Below, piece after piece: positions 1-11,700 of a stretch of 64,000 bases of DNA. Location: assembly GCA_016584305.1 (NCBI GenBank), contig JACEEZ010013530.1:543501-607500 (forward strand), written 5' to 3'. The stretch is from Chionoecetes opilio. Its lineage: Eukaryota > Arthropoda > Malacostraca > Decapoda > Majidae. The notes beneath the pieces were generated by a model, which did not search any database, was not told where the DNA came from, and was given only the letters and a program-made list of their open reading frames with translations. Position 1 is the first letter of the stretch. Every line of letters starts with the position of its first letter. A program made the position numbers and the translations under genes.

Positions 1-399
1 TACAAGGATTTTAGAATAGCGTTTTTGCACCAGAACAGTAAATATGATAACGTTTTCGTTTTCGTTTTTGTTCCAAGCATAATTTCGTTCATTTCCGTTT
101 TCGTATTCTTTCCCTTAACCCTTTCCACACCGTCACGTACACATGTACGGGATGAGCGTATATGTAAAATAAGCCGTCACGTACCCATATACGTGATTAA
201 TTCTAAGGAATACTGTAAGACGGTTTTGTTGCTTGGAGTTGTATTTATGTTACTGTATGTCGCACTGGGGATACTGGAAGCTCCGCCCACTCCACCAGCA
301 GCTTATCAGAGACAGTAACGTCACACTGTCTCGACTAATAGGAGGAGATTTACCCAAGGGATGCCAGTCGTGATTATGCCCCCAGCAAGGAAGGATATA

Positions 400-476
400 C
401 ACACAAACCTCGATTTCCCGGACTAATAGGGGGGAGCACTGGTCCAGGAACCGCAAAAGTCCGGGAATCGCAAGTA

Positions 477-507
<31 letters not shown>

Positions 508-1122
508 GTCCGATGCCATTACCCACCCCCGGACGTTTATCATACTCTAGTATTTACTGTCCGGCAACCGACAATATCAACTACCCCGCCGCGGACTTTT
601 ACGTCCGCTGAGCATGCAGCCACCTGGCGGGAGGCAGCAGAAAGTGTTCAATAGTCTCAAGAGACGTTCCTGCACCAGGGGCAGTGGGGGTCAGGGGACT
701 AACGGAGGCGGTGCAGGTGAACCGTGAGTGTCGTGTGCCCAAATGTAAACAATACGACCGCTGAGCATGCTGCCACCTGGCGGGAGGCAGCAGAAAGTGT
801 TCAATAGTCTCAGAAATGTTCTTGCACCAGGGGCAGTGGGATTCAGGTGACTGACGGAGGCTGTGCAGGTGAACCGTGAATGTTGTGTGCCCAAATGTAA
901 ACAATACGACCGCTGAGCATGCTGCCACCTGGTGGGAGGCGCGGACACTGACCAGGGGTGACAGGAGACGCTCAGACTGCCGGACAACTTGGTCAATTTA
1001 CGAACAGGACCAGGCATTTCAACGTAAAAAAAAAAAAAAAAAAAATTGTCCGAGACTGACATATCCCCGGACCTCGGATTTTGTCCGGCAAATCCGATAT
1101 CCGGGAAATCGAGGTTTGTGTG
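400..1122. mobile_element. TA-flanked inverted-repeat element (mariner-like MITE)
   Basis: Left end cacacaaacctcgatttccc (from 400) is matched in reverse complement at the right end up to 1122, over at least 22 bases, and TA lies on both sides (398-399, 1123-1124). The inside holds two A-runs (480-503 and 1026-1045) and a 153-base tandem repeat with LINE-like coding content, described separately. No transposase of its own is seen, so it is probably non-autonomous. Confidence 0.7.
605..940 (-). repeat. Tandem 152-153-bp repeat carrying a LINE zinc-knuckle-like segment
   Basis: Copies start at 605, 758 and 910 (the third is partial), each opening with ccgctgagcatg. On the minus strand the middle copy reads HCPWCKNISETIEHFLLPPA, close to the zinc-binding segment found after many non-LTR reverse transcriptases (CxxC, then ETxxH and L). 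The other full copy keeps ETIEHFLLPPARW but has lost the Cys pair. This looks like a captured LINE fragment amplified inside a MITE. Confidence 0.6.
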
Positions 1123-1553
1123 TACTCGTACTGCTTTGTGTCTTTGTGGCTTAGCTATCTTGGATCTTTTATATTTCGTGCGTTTTTCACCATGGAGGCT
1201 GATACAGAGTCCACTTCCGGCTCAGAATACCTGCCAGGTGACTCTGATCGTAAGAACAGTGATGATAGTGAGGACAGTGATCTAGATGATGATGATGATA
1301 GTGAAGATGAAATATATTCCAACAACGAGGCTGTTGTTGACGCAGGTTGGTCTTTCATATCCGACATCTTTGAAGACGATAGACTAGACGCTGTGGTGGC
1401 GGTGGTTCAGTGGTGACGTCACCGGGGAGATTGGTGCGTCCGTCCCACATTTTTCCTCCCCAAGAGAAGCGTTTTGTCACTTTTTTGATGCAGAAATGAT
1501 AGATAAATTATGTTTGTGGATGAACAAAAGGGCTGCTGAATATTTTACTAGTA

Positions 1554-2323
1554 CAGGGAGGTCCCGAAGATACGAGCAGTTAGGTTCCACCTGGCATACT
1601 CGTAAAGCGAAATCTCGTATAACGAAACACATAACTTATGGTAAAATATAGGTTTGGTTCCAGGACCCCATCAATTATAAAAAAAAAAAAAAACATATTT
1701 TTCAAGCTAAAATAAACTATAGCAAACACAATAAACACACAGCGTCTATATTACCCACACTGTACTACCTATTCTGTAGAAAAAGCATTCTGAAAGAGAA
1801 AATAGTACACAAAATAACATAACTGCACATTAATTAAACATAAAACATGCATAACAAGCAAAAAAGACGTTGTAATGTAGGGGACACCGCGTGATACAAG
1901 AGAAGGTAGTGTAGTGGTCCCAAGGTTGGGGCCGCACACCTGCTAATTACCCCTAAAGGTCAGGCTGCGCCATATGCTTAATTACCCTTCAGGTCACGCC
2001 TTGCTAGGGGTGACCTGACTGCTGTCCCAAGGTTGGGGCCGCACACCTGCTAATTACCCCTAAATGTCAGGCCGCGCCATATGCTTAATCACCCTTCAGG
2101 TCACGGCTTGCTAGGGGTGACCTCACTAGGGTCAACCAAATCCCCCTTTGTCCAGCCCGGGAGTGGTAGGGCGCGCATTTTGAACTTGATTATTTTACTC
2201 ACCCCAGTTTGAATGTCTTATCATTGGATTTTCGATCTCGTATATTGAAAATAGACCCTAATTTACACATCTCGTATCATCGGATTCTCGTATACCGAAT
2301 GCTCGTATAACGGGACCTCCCTG
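1554..2323. mobile_element. 770-bp TA-flanked element with CAGGGAGGTCCCG ends (pogo/Tigger-like)
   Basis: Inverted ends cagggaggtcccg (1554) and cgggacctccctg (ending 2323) are flanked by TA (1552-1553, 2324-2325). Removing the element and one TA restores an open frame through the host transposase remnant, so the borders are firm. Related sub-terminal blocks with tcgtat motifs lie inside both ends. An internal direct repeat of 107 bases occupies 1918-2024 and about 2025-2126. No transposase is present. Confidence 0.82.
1918..2126. repeat. 107-bp tandem duplication inside the pogo-like element
   Basis: Two adjacent copies open with tcccaaggttggggccgcac at 1918 and 2025. They differ by a few substitutions and by a small divergence at the end of copy two. 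Confidence 0.85.
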
Positions 2324-2787
2324 TACAGGTAAAAGAAAAGTGAATGGAATTATATGGCGGCCTGTCAAAGGGGATGCAATGCAATTGTTCATTAGCTTAT
2401 TGATGGTGATGGGGGTTGTGAAATTACCGAGGATGTATATGTATTGGTCACATACTGTGCAGACTACTACTACTACTACTACTTCTAATACTACTATCCT
2501 GTTGTACCTAACTACTATACTATGATAATTATGGGTATTTGGCAAGGTTTTGTGGGTGGATACTCCGCGGGGGAGTGAGCGGGCGGGAGCGGTATAGAGG
2601 CCTAATGAGCCGGCACGCGCGTGGTGCGGAAAGGGTTAAACAGTTTCCAAGCCCTGATTAGTACTTTGTGGTATATGTAGTATTAAAACTTATGAAAGAA
2701 AAAATTGCATAAGAGTTGAATCTACTGTACAGTACCTCTGCTGCATATACAATATTACCAACTCTTTTTTATTCCATCTTTCACCAG

Positions 2788-5700
2788 ATTGAAGAGAAAC
2801 ACTTGCACGGATGTCAGATTTTGGAGGCCGTCCACAAGCTCATTGCGCTGTCTGTGGGTCAAGTGAAGCAGGTACTGATCAGGTGAGGAAAGAAGACAGC
2901 CGTGGAAGCACAGTCAAGACAAGTGCCACACCAGTGATGGGAATTTATTGCTAAATGAGAACACAGTCAGGATACAGGGAACAAATGGGAATGAGTGGTG
3001 ATCAGGTAATTAAAGGGACCAAGTTAAGATGAATGAACACGACCTAGGAAGCATGATACATTGATACACATATAACTGAAGTATTTGTTTTGGAGATGTT
3101 CATTCATTCTTTCCATCCCTGAACCACAAATGATGTTTTTTCTTTGCACCAGGGTAGAGCAGAAGGTGCACGCATTCCTGTACGACCAGCTCACGCACTG
3201 GCTCCTTCACGGCCTCGTCCTGGATCCCCACCAGGAGTTCTTCATCGCCACCTCAGCCTCCTCCTCCTCCTCCTCCTTCTCCTCTGCCAACACCACCATG
3301 AGCACCACCTCCAGCATAAGTCAACAGATGGAGACACTGGTGAGCCAAGCAAGAGAAAATCACTTGACTGCTTATTGTTGCTTCCTGTAGGATTAACTTG
3401 CCTTCTTCTACACCCATCTGCATTCGATTAATTTTCCCATTGTGCCTCTTCCTGGTTTGTCTTCCCTTCAGACCCTGGAGGAGGGCAGTGAGCGGACGGC
3501 TGCGACCCCTGAGTGTCATCTTCGACTAGACATGTTGCCAGCACACATCCCTCTCTCTGTGGCAGAAAAGATTCTTTTCATTGGCGAGTGTATTCTAGTC
3601 TTTGAACACGGGGCAACAAGGGGGAATGGTAAGTACCCTGGAAAAATTAATACCTGCATGTAAGAATTAATGTTATAAATGTGTCAAGAGTAGATTGTCA
3701 CACCAACAACAGTATAAGTTCATTATTATGTATAGCAGTGGAATATGTGCCAGTTCAATTTAACAGATTTATCAGACTATTAGGTGGCACCTTAAAATCA
3801 TTAAATGTACAGACAAAATGAAGTCAGTAGTTTCACATACTGATAAAGTAAAGTAGGTTTACTCATAGCCCTCTAATGCTGCCATCACCCTAGGAGAAGT
3901 TCCTAGGAAACCTAGCAATAATTCCAATGGTTCTGCCAAAACCAGGAAAATCTCTGGAAATCCATTTTAAACAACTTGTATACCTAGTACTGATCACAAC
4001 TTGGCCTGAATCACCTCCACCATCTCAAACCTTCTCACCATCTCACCTTCAGCTTCAGGAAGGGAAAAAGTTGCAGGGCACTACCGTATATCTGTTAAGT
4101 ATGAGGGATGAGTGGCCAGAAATTAACCAGTCTTGAGGGTGGTATGTACACTGCTACAGGCACATTGTCATGATAGATCTGGTTTTATTGTAACACTGGC
4201 TTGATTGCTTCTGTCAAATGTCCATACACGGGTACCTCAGGACCTCTTGTGTGGACACTTGTATGCACTGTCTGCTTGACCAGCAGGAGCAAGGTCCTTG
4301 TGGACAATTCCTTCCTGACAAAAAAGAAAAAGAATCAGCATGTACTCGACCTCTTAAATCTGGCCAGCTAGGACATATAGCCGTCTGGAAGAGGTTAGTC
4401 TTCATTTTGGGATATCAGGGATTGTTTCTGGGAGGCATTCTTGATACAGACAAGCTAGCTTGCATCTATTTACAGTAGTCAACATTTCCTATAACACAGG
4501 TGGAAAAACCTTGAACCTTGTCTTCCTTGTCAATGTAGTTGAGTTCTTACATTCCATTATTTTACTTTTGTGAAAAGCATATTACATACCTCAGGGTAAA
4601 AATGTTTCATTTGTGAAATCTCCAGTTAGGTATTCATAATTGTATGTGATTTACCATGATAGTGATACGTCTAATATCCTTATCATCCCTCTCTGTTCTC
4701 ACCAATCATTTCCCTCTCTTTCATTCACATCTTCCTCCCTTGATTCTTTGTTTGGTCCCCGCCCAGGAGAGTCCAGACCCAGCTTGGCCTCGTCTCGCAG
4801 TGGGCAGGTCCTGAAAAAACGTGAGGGAGAGTTCAGAGGTCTGTTGAGACAGCTGGCTGCTGAGCCAACCTTTTCTGTGGATAAATTCAGCACGGCTATT
4901 GAGACTATCAGAAACTGTGTCTCTGAGGTATGTGTTTATATGATTGTGCTCACCTACCGTAGATAACACTTTAGTCACCACCTGCCCTAACGTTGCCAGG
5001 CGCCATATATTTTTAATTATAGCATCACTACTGATTTGTATGTGCCACTGAAGATGATACACAGTAGTTTATATCATGACTGTATAATCTGCCCCAGTGC
5101 TATTCAACCTGGGTGGAAGGTCCACCTAAAGGTGGAGGAGACTGATTGAGGGGTGGACAGGTGGGTGGACGAGATCATGCCCGCGTGTCGCTATAGATAA
5201 GGGAAAAGGAATCTATGGTATAAAAATAGGCAAAGATTGGGATACTTTAACATGTATAGGGAGAATAAATGGATTCAAACTGAAGGTGAAAAAATATAAA
5301 AGCAATGTAGAAAAGAGGTGTTGTTCAGATTTTGAAGTCTGGTTGTTCAGATTTTGAAGTCTGGTTGTCGGGTCCAAAGAGGTGTGTGGCTAAGGTTTGA
5401 TACCTATATGAGAGACAGTGGCTGGGCACATGGTATGTAGACAGCAGAGCAGACACTGGATGTACGAATGTCCACCTGGTTTACCAGACACCTGACTTTG
5501 ATGCAGGAAAACCTTGACTTCTATTTCCAAGACACCTCAGACCTCCAACTTGTGGAAACTTCATCCATTCTCAGATGATGGAACTGATCATTCTGATGCC
5601 CTATTGGAGCTTCCAGTGGATTATTCTTAAAAAGCAGCTTTCAAAACATTTGGCATCCTATGCATTGCATTGCTGGGCTGTCCTGCTTGATAGTCAGGAC

Positions 5701-8700
5701 TACAAGGAGTAAGCTGAGAAGGCAACAGCCATGTTAGAACAAGAAGTAACAGATTCAAGCTGGAAATGCGTAGATTTAAAAAGGAAATTGGGAGAAACTG
5801 GCTCACAAATAGGGTGTTGAATGACTGGAATGGACTCTGTCGTCAGGTGGTCAATGCGGAGTCTATTGGGGTCTTTAAAAGGAGTCTGAATAAATTCATG
5901 GACGGGGAAGAGAGGTCGATATAGGTAGAATTAAGTAACAGGAACTACCTCGTGTAGGTCTCATGGCCTCTTGTAGCTTTCTCATTTTCTTATGTTCTTA
6001 TGTTCTTATGTTTGTGCAGATGCCAACATCATGTCTGTGTGAGCAAGGTTTCTCAAGCTTAGTTTTAATCAAGGCATATAAAAGAAATGCCATTCTGAAT
6101 TTGTATCCTCTTATGCGCGTTGCACTTGAAAATTGTCTGATGCCTCGATCTAAGCTCATAGCAGACAAATTGCAACAGCAGCCAAGCCACTGATTTTGTT
6201 TTCTTGAAGGAAAAGGTTTAGTTTTCTGGATTACTAAATATAACGCATATTAGGTGAAATTTTACTTTAGTTTCATGAAGAAAAATGCATTTGTTGTGGA
6301 ATTCCGAAGGTAATGCTTATTTTTCCTTGTATATTTATAGTTTTAGACTGCATGTGTTACACGTATAGTTTTAGACTGCATGTGCATATACAACAGAATA
6401 TGTAAACTAAATTTAAAATGAGTGAAACTGCCTTTTCCTACCAATATATTTTGTAGAATGATATACGTAGTTAGATTTAAAATGTCAGAGCCGTGAGGTT
6501 TTAAAGAGAAAAAAAAATGTGGTGGACAGCTCTTACCAAATCACTACTAGGGGTGGACGACACCAAAAAAGGTTGAAGAGCACTGATCTACCCTGTTTCA
6601 GCGTTGTTTTATGCTTTGTATCTGCAAGTATATACGGTTTCAAATTTCCCTACTAGTTTTTTTGGGGGGGCGACGACGACGGCGGAAGGACACTCAGAAC
6701 ATGAACACTAGATAGCAACCTTAGTGTAGCCCGTTATCAACTTCGCCACTCGGTTTTATTTTTGTAATTTGTTCATTTATAGCCATAATATGACACAGAT
6801 GAAGACACAAAATGACACAGACTCTCCAGATAGCCCCTGCTAACTTTCCTGAAATCATGGATGTAGAAATGTAAGTATTAACGCCACCAGACGTCTGTAA
6901 ATAAAAAAGAAACTTTGTCCTGGCAACTTTAGTGTTATCTACGGTGGTTGTAGTGTGTAGGTCTTTGGTATGGGATTTGATCTACATAGGTTCATGCTGC
7001 TGTGCCCTTATGCCTACTTCTATCAATCTTTATCCAAATTTTGAATGTTCCAGGTCATTCAAGATTTATGGTCATGCACTGATTTTCTTTCAAATATCAA
7101 AAGATTCCCATTCATCTACCAGTATTTCCTCATATTCTCCTTACCTTCCTATTACATTACAATAATCCATGCCAAATGTTGAATTCACTTATGTACTGTT
7201 ATGAATATGTACACCACTTCAGCAGCTGCAGGGCTGTGGCTACGTGTGCATGGTTTGTGGTGGCTGTCTCATTCTCCTGCCACACATTTCTGTTTTTGAT
7301 GCGGTGCTGCTCACTGAAGACTGAGAACTCATTCTGTAATTAGTGCCAACAACTGCAGTTTTCAAGCTATTGATTTGTGTATCTAAAATGTCCATATTGT
7401 ATATCATGTGCAATATACAGATGGGCATATTGTCTCGTGTTTGAGAGCGACTGCATTTTAGGTGTTACCCCATTTGTTTTGGGGAAAAAAAGAAAAACCA
7501 TACCATCTTCCTCCCCTTTGCTTTCATTTTCCTTTTGTCCATATTTCATGCATCCATATTTGATCTTCGTCATGACTCATGTAATCACCCGATCTTTGAC
7601 AGGAGTTGTGGAAACTTGTAATGGAAGCTGACCTGCTTGGAGAGCTCTTGAACCTTAAAGCTGTGTTCCTGCTGGGCAGAGGGGAGCTTTTCCAGGCCCT
7701 GATACCCATGCTCACGCCCTTCCTGCTGACTCCTGCAGGGCCCCAGGCCAGTAAGTCTCACATTTATCTTTGTGCCAATCTTACACCTCCAGCATTTCCT
7801 TTTATTTATGCATGTACAGTTACATGGACATTTATAGATACTCAAAACTACACACGCACATACTTTAAGCATTGCATATTTTTGTGAACGAGCTGCTTTG
7901 GGTTTAATGCCATCCCACACATGATGGCCAATCATCATCAGACATCTTGGCCAATGACCTTATGTAGGAAAGAAAAGAAAAAATTAAGAGTCATGAGAGC
8001 AGCATAGACTGGAGACTGTATTCTGGTGTGTTCAAAGCCTCACATTTACCAGGAGGTGGAAAACCTTATCTGTGACTTTCAATTTTTACACTTGGTGCTA
8101 CTCTGCCAACAGATGTCACAGGACTCCTCCATTCCGCCGGCCGCCAGGTGCTTATGGAAGATAATGTGCTGGAGAAGTTCACTCTTTCCCTGAAGATGCC
8201 ACCAGCACCTAATGCAACCACCTCCACCCAGACCTCAGGTGAACTGCTGGGGTGTGTGTGTTTACCTAGTTGTAGCATACAGAGCTTGACCTATACTCAC
8301 AGGGTCCTGTCTCCATATTCATTCAATTTTTCCTTGAAATAATTCACATTTCTTGCCACTATGACATTTTCTTTTGCTCTATTCTAAGCTCTTTTTCTAA
8401 TACTCTGAGACTCAGAAAAAATCTGAGAAATAAAAAATTTGTAAATGTTCAACTAAGTAGATGATGGTAATTGATATGCAATGATCCAACAGTTACAATC
8501 TTATACTCTACAGGTGTTCTCACGGAGCAGTGGCATGCACTAAGGCTTGCATACAATGCCTGCTGGCCTCTTGACAAGCTACAAACGCCAGCAGCCCAAG
8601 ATAGGTACAATGCCATCTTCAGCTTCCTTCTAGATGTGAGGAGAGCACAGCATCGCCTACAACAGCTCTGGATCATCCAACGCAGGGCTGGCGGGTGAGG

Positions 8701-11700
8701 AAGGGGCGGGACAGGGCACACAGAGAAGGGAAGGACCACAAAGAGCAAATTCATTTTGTTATTCAATTCATGGATAGTTTCCTTAAAGGCCGATCCACAG
8801 GTAGGTAATATTCTAGCTTTCGCAACTGAATCTTGGTCATCCTCTTTTAGGGGTTTCTGTGAAATTTTTGCTGTTACTCTTGACATCAAAAGCTTTTGAT
8901 AAAGAGTGGCACAAACTTTTTTTTCCAAACTATTCACGGAGAGATGCTACAGACCGGCTAACCTCTAACCTTTCAAAAATGTTCTTAACCCTTTCACGCA
9001 CGAAAAGTTTAATAAGTTTTTCCGTCCACTGCGACATCAGTCTGGGGCTCTCTAAGGGGCCGCGCGTAATGGCCTGACTCTGCGGCGAATGTTTTGGTTA
9101 TGTTATCAATTTCAACCACGATTATTCTTTTTTCCTGGCATTATTATATATCGTTGGTTTCGCAAGAGATTATTCTGCCTTATGAAAGACAAAAATAACA
9201 AGAAATGCAAGTAAATAGCGGAGTTTAACGACTTAGAAAAAACATTGAGTGAAGAGAAATAAGAAATACTTACGTTCACCACTTCGTAGCTCGATACTTC
9301 CTGAGTCAACTTTTTATGGTTTATATGCCAATAAAAGCGGATTTTTATGAGGATTCCAACGCTACCATTAGAATTTTTATATGGCCAGTAGTTCTTGAGA
9401 AAATGGAGGAAAACTGAAACACATGTTGGAAGACGGATTAGGCTACAAGTATGGCTTACCCGGCTCGGGACACGTTTTAAAGGGACGGGCAGTCCGCGCT
9501 GACAGGCTGGCTGCTGAGAGTGAGCTGGAACACAAGCCCTTATCACTTCAAATCCACCCTCACGAGCGAGTTGACAATTAGTTTATTTTATAGGCCTAGC
9601 TTGGATCTTTGACGCAGTAAATTTTGACGCGATTCTGATAAATACGTACTTTATTTTTGGCGAATTTTTAATTTTTTTTTGACGCAGTTCGCGTCAAAAG
9701 CTCAGATGTAGACGGGCCCGTTTTGACACGATCGCGTCACCGTGCGTGAAAGGGTTAATCTGGCAAAGCAAACCTTGTTTTATTCAATGCCTCAAAAGCC
9801 CAATTTATTTACTTATCTACTCGACATAACCTTCCAGACAACTATCCCCTCTTCTTCAACGACACTCAACTGTCTCCCTCTTCTACAATGAACATTCTAT
9901 GACTATCTTTTACTAAAAATCTGAACTGGAAATCTCACATTTCATCTCTTGCTAAAACAGCTTCTAAGAAGTTAGGTGTGCTGTGGCGTCGGCGTCCATT
10001 TTTTTCTCCCTCCCAGTTGCTTGCTCTCTACAGGGGCCTTATCCGCCCATGTATGGAGTATGTCTCACATGTTTGGGGAGGATCCACTCATACAGCTCTC
10101 CTAAACAGGGTTGAGTCAAAAGCTTTTAGTCTCATCAACTCCCCTCCTCTGATTGACTGTCTTCGATCTTTAAATCACCGCCGCAATGTTGCTTCTCTTG
10201 CTCTCTTCTACCGATATTTTCATGCTCACTGCTCTTCTGAACTTGCTAACTGCATGCCTCCCCCACTCCCGCGGCCTCGCTGCACAAGACTTTCTACTCA
10301 TTCTCATCCCTATTCTGCCCATCTTCCTAATGCAAGAGTTAATCAGTATCTTCACTCTTTCATCCCTTTCACTGGTAAACTCTGGAACTCTCTTCCTGTT
10401 TTATTTTTCCATCTTCCTACGACCCACATTTTCAAGAGAGGAGTGTCAAGACACCTCCCGAAGTAAATTGGTCCACCCTTCTTTTTACATTCTCTTACTG
10501 TCTACTTTATAGGGTCTGGCAGCTAGCAGGATTTTTATTACTTTTTTTTTGCTCTTGGCCAGTCCTTTTTTTATTTAAAGACAAAGATATTTAAGAGATC
10601 TGTTCAATGGACATTTTAATTTGTGTTGTTCACTCAAATGGCAGGTGTGACAAGGTTCAATGTTGCAGGTGGGGTGAGGGTTCCTGTCTGCGCTGGACTC
10701 TGAGGCACCACATGGCTCTCCTCATTGACAACATCCAGTACTACTTGCAGGCGAGTGATAACCCTTCATTTCATTTTTTTTTCACTCAAGGGGGATGCTA
10801 GAGCAAATTCTTGGACCCGGGCAGGTGGTGCTCGTAAGGCATGGTAGGCAACCCACCTAGGCCCTCAGCCGAAAACTGGGGTTGCCTGTCAGGAAGACCA
10901 TCCGAAGTGTAAAACTCATGCCTCGTGCCGCAAATTTAAATGATGAATGCCGACAATAGAATTGGAAGTGTTTCATAGACCTTCTAACCCCGTAAGACAT
11001 TATGGGAAAGTCTGACGTTAAACAGAAAGATGCTGCTGATCCAGTCATATAGGCTTATATATGCAGTCTTATCAAAATTAGGTCAAGAAACCAAAAATAG
11101 CTTGCATACCTTTTTAATCGAAAATTTGAAATATGTTTCCTTCCAGAAAGGTCCTTTCTGAGTTATATGCATGATGTTATATACTTTACAAGTGAATCTT
11201 AGATAATACAGTTACAATGGATTGTTAGCTTCATTGAAATCCCAAAAATACCTCAATGCACAAATATAATTATGTACAGTAGAAGGGACAGGAAAGACTC
11301 AAGTGTTAAAAGACATTGAGCAAGAAAAAGTCAAGGTAAGGCTTCTGTCTAGGCACAACAGAATCTCTTCTTTTTTTCTCAATGCTGTCTATCCCCTGCC
11401 AGGTTGATGTGCTGGAATCCCAACACTGGCAGCTGGTTCGGGCAGTGAAGGAGACGCGGGACTACCAGAAGCTAGAGTCAGCCCACCACACCTTCCTGGC
11501 ATCCGTGGCGGCCCAGTGCTTCCTCCACAGTCCCGTGGTGGCGCGCGCCCTGCATCACCTCCTGAGCCTCGTCCACCAGTTCTGTGCCCACCTGGAGGCC
11601 TCGGTTGCACACGGAGGCACGGATGAGAAGACTGTAGAGGGCCTGCATGAAGAATTTGAGAGAGCAGCTGCTCTACTATTCTTTCACCTCTCCAACCTAA

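Larger units (their letters stand above)
1192..2525 (+). pseudogene. piggyBac-type transposase remnant, frameshifted and split
   Basis: ATG 1192 opens an acidic N-terminus rich in Ser and Asp. The first frame stops at 1416; the family-like reading continues in the next frame from about 1400 to 1553. After the TA-flanked insert 1554-2323 the frame resumes at 2326 as GKRKVNG and keeps family-like character to about 2465. The catalytic region is missing. Reading across the excised insert keeps the frame, which shows the insert entered an already coding-like stretch. Confidence 0.75.
115..2639 (+). mobile_element. piggyBac-like element with broken transposase, TTAA flanked
   Basis: TTAA at 115-118 and 2636-2639 bounds inverted ends that match as ccctttccacacc and, on the other strand, ccctttccgcacc, as expected of the piggyBac superfamily. 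Inside, an ORF starting at 1192 has an acidic Ser/Asp-rich N-terminus like piggyBac-derived transposases. It must shift frame near 1391-1400 to continue through a stretch reading SSPREAFCHFFDAEMIDKL. It then resumes after a foreign insert as RPVKGDAMQLFISLLMVMG and dissolves into an ACT-type triplet repeat at 2462-2510. No DDE core is present, so the element is dead. Two further transposons (400-1122 and 1554-2323) sit inside it. The whole lies in a TUBGCP4 intron. Confidence 0.8.
4957..6944. mobile_element. CCGTAGATAACAC-ended element, copy 1, split by a hAT insertion
   Basis: Left end ccgtagataacactttagtc begins at 4957 after TA. The right end, actttagtgttatctacgg, stops at 6944, where the flanking TA has become TG. 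A second copy at 44297-44779 aligns with both halves (4957-5094 and 6594-6944, about 489 bases together) in the opposite orientation. It shows what the unoccupied site looks like. TA flanks suggest a Tc1/mariner-type MITE. Confidence 0.78.

Noticed and set aside
9112..9546. 144-codon minus-strand ORF
   Set aside because: Lies inside the TTAA MITE, has no domain-like features and is probably chance.
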